From: an uncultured Micrococcales bacterium
GTDB taxonomy: Bacteria > Actinomycetota > Actinomycetes > Actinomycetales > Microbacteriaceae
Length of the DNA: 11,407 nt
Assembly (NCBI GenBank): GCA_903866485.1
Contig: CAIPNT010000173.1
Coordinates: 1-11,407, forward strand
Direction: 5' to 3'
Both the position numbers and the translations under genes were made by a program. The stretch's first letter is position 1. Each line of letters begins with the position of its first letter. The notes under the pieces were generated by a model, which searched no databases, was not told where the DNA came from, and saw nothing but the letters and a program-made list of their open reading frames with translations. Below are positions 1 through 6,759 of this stretch, piece after piece.

Positions 1-145
1 CCAGAATGCCCTCAGTTACTCGAAATACGCCACCGAGCGCGGCCACATCTTGACCAAAAACTAAAACCTTGTCATTTTCGGCCATGGCCTTGCGAAGACC
101 CGCGTTGATTGCCTTGACAATCGTCATTTCAACGGTGTTCGACAT
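1..145 (-). CDS. pdhB: 2-oxoacid dehydrogenase E1 component, beta subunit (5' part only)
   Basis: Only the first 48 codons are in the window; the gene runs off the left edge. The translation begins MSNTVEMTIVKAINAGL and continues through KVLVFGQDVAALGGVF, the standard N-terminal block of E1-beta subunits of pyruvate or branched-chain 2-oxoacid dehydrogenases. In this family the beta subunit pairs with E1-alpha in an alpha2beta2 heterotetramer, contributes part of the thiamine-pyrophosphate site, and passes the acyl group to the lipoyl E2. The ATG at 145 shares its A with the TAA stop of the upstream E1-alpha gene (TAATG), so translation is probably coupled and the two are made at equal levels. 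An E2 gene is expected further left but cannot be seen. The substrate (pyruvate or branched-chain oxoacids) cannot be settled from this fragment, so the symbol is provisional. Confidence 0.9.
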   Translation of the reverse strand, partial: MSNTVEMTIVKAINAGLRKAMAENDKVLVFGQDVAALGGVFRVTEGIL

Positions 146-1287
146 TATTCGGCACCTCCGGTCGGGGTGTTGGCCTCAAACGAAGCCTCATAGCCCTTTA
201 GCCAGGCAAACTGCTCGTCAATCAACGGGTGGCTTTCGCTGTAAACATGCTTAAACATGTTTTCAATCGGCGGCTCGGTTAGAGCAAAGGTCTGGGCACG
301 AATTTCGCCGGCCATAATCTCGTTCTCTTCGATGCACTTCTCGAAGAATGAATCACCGATGCCTTGACGGCGCAAGAACTTTTCGAGACGCACAATCGGG
401 TCGCGAGCGGTCCAGTAATCGACCTCTTCTTGGGTGCGGTATTTGGTCGGATCATCCGAAGTGGTGTGAGCGCCAACGCGATACGTGAGGGCTTCAATCA
501 TGAAGGGTCCTGCACCGCTTCTGGCATCATCCATGTGCTTTTTGGTCACTGCGTATGAGGCCAAGACGTCGTTGCCGTCTATGCGAATGCCCGGAACACC
601 AAAGCCGGCACCGCGCTGGTAGAGCGGAACCGTGGTCTGGGTCTCAACCGAAGATGAAATAGCCCACTGGTTGTTTTGGCAGAAAAACACCAGTGGAGCC
701 TTGTTGATGGCTGCAAACAGGAATGACTCAGATATTTCACCCTCGGCCGTGGCGCCATCACCGAAATAGGTGATAACTGCCTCGTCACGTTCGGCGAATC
801 CGGTGCCAACCTTGCCGTCGAACTGAACGCCCATTGCATAGCCTGTGGCATGAATAACCTGGGTGCCAAGCACGATGGCATACAGGTGAAAGCGCGTCTC
901 GTCAGGGTTCCAACCACCGTGGTTTACACCGCGCAACATCTTGAGCACGGCCATCAGGTCGATGTCGTGCGTGATGGCTACGCCATGTTCGCGATAGCTA
1001 GGAAAAATGTGGTCATTCTTGCCAACGGCGTGACCCGAACCGACTTGGGCAGCCTCTTGGCCAACGGCCGGAACCCAGAGTCCGAGTTGGCCTTGGCGCT
1101 GCAGCGCGGTTGCCTCGACGTCAAAACGTCGCATGCGGGTCATGTGGCGATAGAACTTGAGAAAGTCTTCTTCTTTGAGGTCGGCAATTAGTTTGCCGTA
1201 TTCCGCGTATTCTGCGGGCACGCTGTATTCACCCTCTGGCGACAAAAATTGCACCATCGGAACGCGTGAAGCATCTTGAGTACTCAT
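145..1287 (-). CDS. pdhA: 2-oxoacid dehydrogenase E1 component, alpha subunit (TPP-dependent)
   Basis: 380 residues, the usual length for E1-alpha. The thiamine-pyrophosphate binding motif is clear: GDGATAEGE begins at residue 176 and ends near QNNQWAIS (about 204-211), with the metal-binding Asp and Asn. The N-terminal part carries the family block GLWVPAVGQEAAQVG (about 69-83), and the C-terminal part has the GAHTTSDDPTKYR active-site loop. The enzyme decarboxylates a 2-oxoacid and transfers the acyl group to lipoyl-E2; it is cytosolic. It is the first gene of an operon with the E1-beta gene (1-base overlap). The ATG at 1287 lacks a Shine-Dalgarno but has TAAATT seven bases upstream, consistent with a leaderless transcript. 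Whether the complex uses pyruvate or branched-chain oxoacids cannot be told from the motifs, so bkdA is the alternative name. Confidence 0.93.
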   Translation of the reverse strand: MSTQDASRVPMVQFLSPEGEYSVPAEYAEYGKLIADLKEEDFLKFYRHMTRMRRFDVEATALQRQGQLGLWVPAVGQEAAQVGSGHAVGKNDHIFPSYREHGVAITHDIDLMAVLKMLRGVNHGGWNPDETRFHLYAIVLGTQVIHATGYAMGVQFDGKVGTGFAERDEAVITYFGDGATAEGEISESFLFAAINKAPLVFFCQNNQWAISSSVETQTTVPLYQRGAGFGVPGIRIDGNDVLASYAVTKKHMDDARSGAGPFMIEALTYRVGAHTTSDDPTKYRTQEEVDYWTARDPIVRLEKFLRRQGIGDSFFEKCIEENEIMAGEIRAQTFALTEPPIENMFKHVYSESHPLIDEQFAWLKGYEASFEANTPTGGAE

Positions 1288-1300
1288 CTAGTCCAATTTA
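1288..1300 (-). promoter_or_regulatory. Probable leaderless promoter of the E1-alpha gene
   Basis: On the minus strand TAAATT (1300-1295) fits the TANNNT -10 pattern and lies seven bases before the ATG at 1287. Transcription would therefore start at or next to the start codon. No AGGAGG-like sequence precedes the ATG, which supports this. The -35 region is poor. Confidence 0.45.
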
Positions 1301-1312
1301 CCCGCAAGGTGG

Positions 1313-1324
1313 CACAATCTACAC
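1313..1324 (+). promoter_or_regulatory. Possible leaderless promoter of the YvlD-like gene
   Basis: CACAAT (1313-1318) matches four of six -10 consensus positions, and six bases separate it from the ATG at 1325, with no Shine-Dalgarno. The whole divergent gap to the E1-alpha gene is only 37 nt, so both promoters must be packed back to back. Confidence 0.35.
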
Positions 1325-1750
1325 ATGATTCGTTTTCTAATCGGAACCGTTATTAACGCAGTGGGTCTTTGGTTGACCACAACTTTGATCTCTGCAATCC
1401 ACCTTGCCCCCTATGGTGGTGCGGGTTTTTGGACCATTGCACTGTCATATTTGCTTGTCGGGGCAATCTTTGGATTGGTTAACTCGATCGTTGCACCGAT
1501 CATCAAGGTGCTGGCGTTTCCGCTCTACATCATCACTTTTGGATTGATTTCATTCGTGATCAACGGCGCGATTTTGCTTTTTGTCGCCTGGCTCAGCCAG
1601 CTGATCGGCAGCCCCATCTTTTCGATTGACGGTTTTGGCCACGAGGGTCTCACCGTTGCATCACTCGGATGGGCCATGCTGGGTGCGATTGTCATGAGCG
1701 TGTTCAGCTTTTTGGCTCGATCGGTGTTCAAGCTTTTTCGCATTCTCTAG
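1325..1750 (+). CDS. Phage-holin-4-2 / YvlD family integral membrane protein
   Basis: 141 residues, almost entirely hydrophobic, with about four membrane segments near residues 4-24, 36-57, 62-90 and 110-133. The central block GLVNSIVAPIIKVLAFPLYI followed by TFGLISFVING is characteristic of PF04020 (holin 4_2 superfamily, B. subtilis YvlD), and the length is typical. Despite the family name these are chromosomal proteins, not phage lysis genes; in Bacillus the relative belongs to an envelope-stress operon, but no biochemical function is established. The gene stands alone, divergent from the E1-alpha gene and convergent with the hydrolase unit, whose stop is only one base away. No phage genes are nearby. 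Confidence 0.85.
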   Translation: MIRFLIGTVINAVGLWLTTTLISAIHLAPYGGAGFWTIALSYLLVGAIFGLVNSIVAPIIKVLAFPLYIITFGLISFVINGAILLFVAWLSQLIGSPIFSIDGFGHEGLTVASLGWAMLGAIVMSVFSFLARSVFKLFRIL

Positions 1751-1751
1751 C

Positions 1752-2822
1752 TCAATCTCTGGTTAGTTTGAACCACTGGCCGGCACCAGGGCCATCTCCG
1801 GCGAAGCCCGAAATTTCATTTTTAAATTTCACCATCGAGTGATTATTAGGTGTTTCGGCCGCCCTATCGAGCTCTGCCGAGGTTTGCAGATAGCCGCGCA
1901 TCTCGTGCTGCGCTATCGGGTTTGCCGAGTCGAGCCGGTCGGTCACCGTAACCCAGTTGGTGGTCAGCGGGTTTGGCCGCAAATCAATTTCAGGCACCAA
2001 GTCGGCTTCGTGCTCTAACGAAAGCGTCTCGGCCTTGAGCCGGTTAGCCACTTGACCCAGTGGCGCGCCAAAGGTCAGCACCCGACTGTTGGCATAGCCC
2101 GTGGCCAGGTTTGCCGCCACAATGCCACCTTGCGAGTGGCCAACAAATAGAACATCCGATGTTGCACTGATGCCGGCTTGCTTCATGGCCAGCGCGACCC
2201 CTCGCTCGCTACCGGCGAAGCCGGTTTTTGAAATTGCGCTGAAATCGGAGGTGAGATCAAATGGGTTTTTGCCGGTGAATGGGCTCCAGTCTTGGGTTCC
2301 CGGGATGTAGACCACAAATCGGCTACCAAATTTTTCGATGCGAATCCAGCCGTCGGCCACTTGACCGGTTTCGGCGAGCCTTAACCCCAGTTCGTGAATG
2401 CTGTTCGGCGGGGCGATGCCAATAATTTCGGCTTGCAGTTGAGCGGTGACCTTGGTTTCGGTTAGAGCGCCAACGATCGAACCTAAACCGGCGAAGCCGG
2501 TCGCGATTTTTTGAATATCTAGCGCAGGTTGTTCACGCAGCTCTGCCGAAATATGCAATTCACCGACAAAGTATGAGTCAGCCGCGGCAATGCAGGCCTG
2601 TCGCACCAAGCGCAACCGGTCAATAATTGGCGGCAACTCGAGGCTCAGGCGCAATCTGCGCTCGGGGTCATCTAAGAAGTTTTGTAGTTCGATTTGTTCG
2701 CAAAGCCATCGATCGGTGGCATCAAGCTCGCCAACCACCCGGTCAATTTCGGCACGACTGGCAACTATCAGGGCGTCGCCGCCATAGCTGGCCAGACTCT
2801 CGGGGTGTTCTAGGCCAAGCAT
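1752..2822 (-). CDS. Alpha/beta hydrolase (lipase-like) with helical N-terminal region
   Basis: 356 residues from the ATG at 2822. A longer reading from 2909 is open, but its first 29 residues (rich in Gly and Arg) look like non-coding frame and overlap the WXG-like gene, so the start at 2822, overlapping that gene's stop by 13 nt, is preferred. Residues 1-135 are mostly helical and resemble nothing specific. The C-terminal half is an alpha/beta hydrolase: strand-like FVVYIPGT (169-176), nucleophile elbow GHSQGG with Ser230, LTFGAP (249-254), a candidate acidic residue in HEADLVPEID (271-280) and a candidate catalytic His306 before RGY. It probably hydrolyses an ester or amide; the substrate is unknown. 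There is no N-terminal signal peptide. Pairing with a WXG-like partner suggests an exported or envelope-associated role, which is inference. Confidence 0.8.
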   Translation of the reverse strand: MLGLEHPESLASYGGDALIVASRAEIDRVVGELDATDRWLCEQIELQNFLDDPERRLRLSLELPPIIDRLRLVRQACIAAADSYFVGELHISAELREQPALDIQKIATGFAGLGSIVGALTETKVTAQLQAEIIGIAPPNSIHELGLRLAETGQVADGWIRIEKFGSRFVVYIPGTQDWSPFTGKNPFDLTSDFSAISKTGFAGSERGVALAMKQAGISATSDVLFVGHSQGGIVAANLATGYANSRVLTFGAPLGQVANRLKAETLSLEHEADLVPEIDLRPNPLTTNWVTVTDRLDSANPIAQHEMRGYLQTSAELDRAAETPNNHSMVKFKNEISGFAGDGPGAGQWFKLTRD

Positions 2823-2980
2823 TCGTTGAGTCTCATTTGCAAGGCTTGAATTTGGGCAACCACCGCCTCGATGGCCTCGGCGCAGGCTGCCGAGGCCCCG
2901 CCCGACCAATGCATAGGGTTTGGAATTGCCAGCCTGAGTCGGGTGGTTGCACTGGTTAGAGCAAAGTCAATGTGGTTCAC
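2810..2980 (-). CDS. Small WXG-like helical protein, translationally coupled to the hydrolase
   Basis: 56 residues from a GTG at 2980. The start is chosen because AGAAGG lies eight bases upstream, and because the residues before it look non-coding. The protein is helix (about 5-19, ALTSATTRLRLAI), turn with Trp-Ser-Gly at 25-27, then a second helix rich in Ala and Gln (about 29-53). This helix-WXG-helix layout resembles a half-size WXG100/ESX-like subunit; family members are usually near 100 residues, so membership is inferred from shape, not shown. Its stop lies 13 nt inside the hydrolase gene (overlap 2810-2822), arguing for coupled synthesis and perhaps a complex between the two. An alternative is that a frameshift split one longer protein; good start signals for the first gene and an ATG at the overlap favour two genes. 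Confidence 0.6.
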   Translation of the reverse strand: MNHIDFALTSATTRLRLAIPNPMHWSGGASAACAEAIEAVVAQIQALQMRLNECLA

Positions 2981-3048
2981 CAGGCCAGCCTTCTGCAATC
3001 GGCGGCTCGAAAACCCCGAAAGCCCACAATCTGTGCGCAACTTGGGGC

Positions 3049-3075
3049 AATATAGATGGGTGAGTAATCTTTCAA
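3049..3075 (-). promoter_or_regulatory. Candidate promoter of the WXG-like/hydrolase unit
   Basis: On the minus strand TATATT (3054-3049) is five of six to the -10 consensus. TTGAAA (3075-3070) lies upstream, but with a 15-nt spacer, shorter than optimal. It would lie inside the first codons of the divergent purB and give a leader of about 60 nt before the GTG at 2980. Confidence 0.35.
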
Positions 3076-4448
3076 TCCAGCCACTTTCCCCGCTCGACGG
3101 TCGCTATCGCGCCGCAGTTTCAGACCTAGGTTTTCACCTGTCAGAAGCGGGCCTAAACCGAGCCCGCATCGCAGTAGAAATCGAGTGGCTGATTCACCTT
3201 GCCAACCGCGACCTGCTGCAGACCTCGACCCCGGTGTCTGAGGCAGAAGCGGCACAGTTGCGAACCATTGTCACCAACTTCTCAGATGCCGACGTGGCCA
3301 CCCTCGCAAAAACCGAGGCAACCACCAAGCACGACGTTAAAGCCGTGGAGTATTTTATCCGTGGCAAATTGACCGAGCTTGGTCGCAACGACCTGCTTGA
3401 ACTGACCCACTTTGCGTGCACCAGCGAAGACATCAACAACCTCAGCTATGCAATCACCGTGCGCGACGCAGTAAAGCAGGTATGGCTGCCTCGAGTTGAG
3501 AAGTTGCTCACCAAGTTGCGCGAGCTTAGCGCCCAATATGCTGACGCGGCGATGCTTTCACACACTCACGGTCAGCCGGCAACCCCGTCAACCATGGGCA
3601 AAGAGCTTGCAGTGTTCATTCACCGCCTCGGTCGCCAGGTTAAGCGCATCGAGAATGCCGAATACCTGGGCAAGTTTTCGGGTGCCACCGGCACATTCTC
3701 GGCACATGTGGTTGCCGCCCCTTCGGTCGACTGGACCAAGGAGTCTGAAGACTTCGTAACTTCGCTGGGCCTGACCTGGAACCCGCTTACCACCCAGATT
3801 GAGTCGCACGACTGGCAGGCCGAACTTTATTCGGCGGTGGCTCTGTTCAACGGTATTCTGCACAACCTGTGCACCGACATCTGGTCTTACATTTCAATCG
3901 GTTACTTCAAGCAGATACCGGTGCCAGGTGCAACCGGGTCTTCGACCATGCCTCACAAGATCAACCCGATTCGTTTTGAAAACGCCGAGTCAAACCTCGA
4001 ACTTTCAAACGCAATCTTGGGCAGCCTGGCCTCAACGTTGATCACCTCGAGACTGCAGCGCGACCTTACTGACTCTTCGTCACAGCGCAACATTGGTCTT
4101 GGCTTCGGGCACTCGCTGCTGGCAATCGACAATGTCACTCGTGGACTAAACGAAATCGACCTCTCACGCGAGGTGCTGGCCATTGATCTGAGCGACAACT
4201 GGGAGATTTTGGGCGAGGCCATTCAAACCGTCATTCGTGCTGAGGTCGCTGCCGGTCGGTCGACGATCAGCGACCCTTATGCCCTGCTAAAAGAGTTGAC
4301 TCGTGGCAAGCGTCTAAGCGCTGACGACATGGTTGCCTTTGTGAACGGTCTCGAGATAGGCGATGACGCCAAGGCTCGTCTGCTTACCCTGCGCCCACAC
4401 ACCTACGTGGGTCTGGCAGAAGAGTTGGCCAAGCGGGTTCAGAACTAA
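3060..4448 (+). CDS. purB: Adenylosuccinate lyase
   Basis: 462 residues from a GTG at 3060. The open frame extends further upstream, but MSNLSIQPLSPLDGRY is the standard PurB N-terminus, so the shorter start is used. PurB cleaves SAICAR to AICAR plus fumarate, and adenylosuccinate to AMP plus fumarate, in de novo purine synthesis. Fumarase/aspartase-superfamily motifs are intact: TTKHDVKAVE (88-97), TSEDINN (121-127), SHTHGQPATPST (167-178) and the signature GSSTMPHKINP (293-303) holding the catalytic serine loop. The length matches the E. coli type. No clear Shine-Dalgarno is present; a weak -10-like CAATAT (3048-3053) sits six bases before the GTG, so a leaderless mRNA is possible. It is a single-gene unit ended by a strong terminator. 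Confidence 0.96.
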   Translation: MSNLSIQPLSPLDGRYRAAVSDLGFHLSEAGLNRARIAVEIEWLIHLANRDLLQTSTPVSEAEAAQLRTIVTNFSDADVATLAKTEATTKHDVKAVEYFIRGKLTELGRNDLLELTHFACTSEDINNLSYAITVRDAVKQVWLPRVEKLLTKLRELSAQYADAAMLSHTHGQPATPSTMGKELAVFIHRLGRQVKRIENAEYLGKFSGATGTFSAHVVAAPSVDWTKESEDFVTSLGLTWNPLTTQIESHDWQAELYSAVALFNGILHNLCTDIWSYISIGYFKQIPVPGATGSSTMPHKINPIRFENAESNLELSNAILGSLASTLITSRLQRDLTDSSSQRNIGLGFGHSLLAIDNVTRGLNEIDLSREVLAIDLSDNWEILGEAIQTVIRAEVAAGRSTISDPYALLKELTRGKRLSADDMVAFVNGLEIGDDAKARLLTLRPHTYVGLAEELAKRVQN

Positions 4449-4476
4449 TCTGTGTTCGGGCCAAAGCCCGTCAGCC

Positions 4477-4508
4477 AAAAAAGGGCACCCGCCAGGGTGC
4501 CCTTTTTT
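4477..4508. terminator. Strong bidirectional intrinsic terminator
   Basis: AAAAAAGGGCACCC (4477-4490) and GGGTGCCCTTTTTT (4495-4508) are perfectly complementary around a four-base loop GCCA. The A and T tracts make it work for purB on plus and for the dnaB-linked membrane genes on minus, whose last stop is at 4524. A smaller hairpin, CGGGC/GCCCG at 4457-4470, precedes it. Confidence 0.93.
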
Positions 4509-4523
4509 ATTGAAAGTTCGAGG

Positions 4524-4757
4524 TTATTTGAGGCGAGGCTTGCCTTCGTCGGCTGGCTCATCCTTGACGGCCAATGCCAGGGTCGCAATGGTGACCAAAA
4601 CCACGATGAAAGTTAGGCCCGACCAAATAGCAACGCGCTGTAGGTCGCGGCTATTGCCCCAGATAATGACGCCAACGAAGATCGCAGACACAAATGACAG
4701 GGTGATGAAGTTGCGAGCCGAGCGCGCTTCAACTGGTTTGCGAGTTTTTTTAGCCAT
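4524..4757 (-). CDS. Small two-helix membrane protein, function unknown
   Basis: 77 residues with a very basic N-terminus (MAKKTRKPVEARSAR), two membrane segments (about 17-34 and 44-64) joined by a short polar turn (GNSRDLQR), and a charged tail. Both ends are predicted inside the cell. I do not recognise a named family, although similar small proteins are common in Microbacteriaceae. It begins nine bases after the stop of the HdeD-like gene. There is no Shine-Dalgarno, but TAGGCT (4769-4764, minus) lies six bases before the ATG, so it may also have its own leaderless promoter. It ends shortly before the shared bidirectional terminator. Confidence 0.75.
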   Translation of the reverse strand: MAKKTRKPVEARSARNFITLSFVSAIFVGVIIWGNSRDLQRVAIWSGLTFIVVLVTIATLALAVKDEPADEGKPRLK

Positions 4758-4766
4758 GAATCTAGC

Positions 4767-5333
4767 CTACGCCTTCGTGGTTGAAGATTTTGCGGTCGGC
4801 GAAGTGGCCGAGATGCCGAGGTGCACGCCGCTTAGCAAAAGGTAAGCGCCAAAGAAGCCAACCTGCGAGACGATATCTAGGTTTGCCACCAAAAACAACA
4901 ACGCCAAAAGCAAGCCGAATGACGACGTGATCAGCAGGTCGCGACCGGTTGTGGTCTTGAAGCCGACTCTTCTGGCCTGGTACAGCTCAAATGCTCCCGA
5001 AATGATGGCCCATCCGGTGACCAGCATTTTGAAAGCCTCGGCAGCCGTTGAGTTTTGACCGGCCGAACCGATGGTTGACGGCACCATGAGTGCAAAGCCA
5101 CCGATAAGCAGCGCCACCACGGTGAGCGGAATGCTCTCGATTGCTGCCAAGCCCTTTTGAAAGATAATCGAGGCGCTGCCGCTAAGCAGCCCATAGGAGA
5201 GCCCGAAAATGCCCAGCGCTAAAAGGCCCGTGGTTGCCGAGTGCGATTGGCTGAAAGTTAGCAACAACCCGACGCCAAAGCTAGCGGCGGCGCGAGCCGC
5301 CAAGGGAATTCTCGGAGTCTGAGTGATCTGCAT
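4767..5333 (-). CDS. HdeD / DUF308-like six-helix membrane protein
   Basis: 188 residues with about six hydrophobic segments (near 13-28, 36-56, 67-87, 102-120, 132-151 and 156-175). The stretch GWAIISGAFELYQARR (107-122) in the middle is reminiscent of the repeated motif of HdeD/DUF308 proteins, which have six helices and similar length. In E. coli HdeD is an acid-resistance membrane protein; a comparable role here is not shown. The ATG at 5333 follows the dnaB stop by four bases with no Shine-Dalgarno, implying co-transcription and probably translational re-initiation. The family call is moderate; the membrane character is clear. Confidence 0.65.
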   Translation of the reverse strand: MQITQTPRIPLAARAAASFGVGLLLTFSQSHSATTGLLALGIFGLSYGLLSGSASIIFQKGLAAIESIPLTVVALLIGGFALMVPSTIGSAGQNSTAAEAFKMLVTGWAIISGAFELYQARRVGFKTTTGRDLLITSSFGLLLALLFLVANLDIVSQVGFFGAYLLLSGVHLGISATSPTAKSSTTKA

Positions 5334-5337
5334 CTAA

Positions 5338-6681
5338 CTACTGTTTCATATTCATGAAGCGAGAGTATTGACCCTGGAACCCAACGGTGACCGTGCCGGT
5401 TGGACCCGAGCGCTGCTTTGCCAGAATGATGTCTGCCTCGCCATTGCGCGGGTGGTCTTTTTCACCGATGCCTTCGCGGTGCAACAGGATGACGACGTCG
5501 GCGTCTTGCTCAAGCGAGCCCGATTCGCGAAGGTGCGAAATCTCGGGCTTTTTGTCTTTGGTTTGTTCGGCTTGACGGTTTAGCTGCGACAGCGCAATCA
5601 CCGGCACTTGCAACTCTTTTGCCAATAGTTTCAGCGCTCGAGAGAACTCGCTCACCTCTTGCTGGCGAGACTCCACCTTCTTGCCTGATGTCATCAACTG
5701 GATGTAGTCGATGACGATCATCTTTAGGCCAACGCGCTGTGCCAATCGACGGCACTTGGCTCGAATCTCAACCAGCGTGAGGTTTGGGCTGTCATCAATA
5801 AACAGGGGAGCGTCATTGATTTGACCGCGAACTTGGGCTAGGCGCGACCATTCGGCGTCGCCGATGGTGCCTTTTCGCATGCTCTGCAGATAAATGCCAG
5901 ACTCGGCCGAAAGCATTCGCATTGCGATTTCGGCACGACCCATTTCTAGTGAGAAGAAGATGGTTGGCTTATTGGCCTTTAGCGCCGCATGACGAGCAAA
6001 GTCGAGGGCGATGGTCGACTTTCCGACTGCCGGTCTAGCGGCCACGATGATCAGCTGGCCCGGGTGAAAGCCGTGGGTTAGCTCATCAAGCTCGATAAAG
6101 CCGGTTGGCACACCAACCATCTCGCCGCCGCGCTTTTGAGCCGACTCAATCTCGTTGATGGCGGCCTCGATCGAGACGCTCAAACCGACATAGTCTTCGG
6201 TGGTGTTGCCAACACCCACCGAATAAACCTCGGATTGGGCTTCGTTGACCAGGTCTTCTACGTCGCCTTCGTTGGCATAGCCAAGTTGAGCAATCTTGGT
6301 GCCAACCTCAACCAAACGGCGAAGAGTTGCCTTCTCTTGCACGATCTTGGCATAGTAGGCCGCGTTGGCAGCGGTAGGCACGATTGAGGTTAGGGTGTGC
6401 AGGTAATCTGCCGAACCAGCCTTGACCAGGTTGCCCTGCTTCATCAGCTCGTCGGTAACGGTGATCACGTCAATTGGCTCACCCTTGCCAAATAGTGTGG
6501 CAATGGCCTCAAAAATCAGCTCGTGCTTTGGCGCATAGAAGTCGCCACCTTTTACGTTTTCAAAGACTTCGGCGCAGGCCTCTTGCGACAGTAGCATGCC
6601 GCCGATGGCGCTCTGTTCGGCCAGCATGTCATTAGGCAGCATTCGCTCGCTCGGGCGGCTCGCCTGATCGATCATCGACAT
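5338..6681 (-). CDS. dnaB: Replicative DNA helicase DnaB
   Basis: 447 residues, full length for DnaB. The N-terminal domain (about 15-115) begins PNDMLAEQSAIGGMLL and mediates hexamer and primase contacts. A linker (about 120-185) leads to the RecA-like ATPase domain: Walker A ARPAVGKST (215-223), FFSLEMG (242-248), Walker B MIVIDYIQLM (321-330), SQLNRQAE (365-372), RESGSLEQDADVV (385-397) and the C-terminal KQRSGPTG with the arginine finger. The 5'-3' helicase unwinds DNA at the fork and recruits DnaG. No intein is present, unlike some actinobacterial DnaB. The ATG at 6681 has AGGAG six bases upstream. The gene is cut off from rplI by a terminator and preceded by a DnaA-box cluster, so its transcription may respond to DnaA. 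Two membrane genes follow, spaced four and nine bases apart. Confidence 0.97.
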   Translation of the reverse strand: MSMIDQASRPSERMLPNDMLAEQSAIGGMLLSQEACAEVFENVKGGDFYAPKHELIFEAIATLFGKGEPIDVITVTDELMKQGNLVKAGSADYLHTLTSIVPTAANAAYYAKIVQEKATLRRLVEVGTKIAQLGYANEGDVEDLVNEAQSEVYSVGVGNTTEDYVGLSVSIEAAINEIESAQKRGGEMVGVPTGFIELDELTHGFHPGQLIIVAARPAVGKSTIALDFARHAALKANKPTIFFSLEMGRAEIAMRMLSAESGIYLQSMRKGTIGDAEWSRLAQVRGQINDAPLFIDDSPNLTLVEIRAKCRRLAQRVGLKMIVIDYIQLMTSGKKVESRQQEVSEFSRALKLLAKELQVPVIALSQLNRQAEQTKDKKPEISHLRESGSLEQDADVVILLHREGIGEKDHPRNGEADIILAKQRSGPTGTVTVGFQGQYSRFMNMKQ

Positions 6682-6759
6682 AAAGACTCCTAAATTACGC
6701 GCTACCTATGAAGGTACCTGTCTATCAAACAGGTCGGACATCGAAGTTCCAAACCTGCC
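6682..6759. other. dnaB leader segment with alternating AGGT/ACCT inverted repeats
   Basis: No gene is seen here. Short complementary segments alternate: ACCT at 6704, AGGT at 6712, ACCT at 6716, AGGT at 6731 and ACCT at 6754. ACCTG/CAGGT (6716-6720 with 6730-6734) and CAGGT/ACCTG (6730-6734 with 6753-6757) are mutually exclusive pairings in the mRNA leader. The dnaB Shine-Dalgarno AGGAG is at 6688-6692. Regulatory meaning is speculative. Confidence 0.3.

Noticed and set aside
579..917. Open frames overlapping the E1-alpha gene, such as 579-917 (-) and 850-1191 (+)
   Set aside because: These are shadow frames of a well-supported gene with no recognisable protein features.
1325..1750. Prophage holin
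   Set aside because: The PF04020 name mentions holin, but no phage genes are nearby and the family is widespread on chromosomes.
2810..2822. Frameshift making the WXG-like frame and the hydrolase one broken gene
   Set aside because: Good start signals for both frames and an overlap typical of translational coupling; kept as an alternative only.
2823..2909. N-terminal 29-residue extension of the hydrolase from the ATG at 2909
   Set aside because: Its composition (Gly/Arg-rich) looks non-coding, and it lies over the better-supported WXG-like frame, which has a Shine-Dalgarno and a coupled ATG at 2822.
2871..3059. Upstream extension of purB
   Set aside because: The PurB N-terminus is conserved from the GTG at 3060; the extension covers the divergent gene and its promoter.
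5338..6681. Intein in DnaB
   Set aside because: Helicase motifs are continuous and the length is normal at 447 residues.
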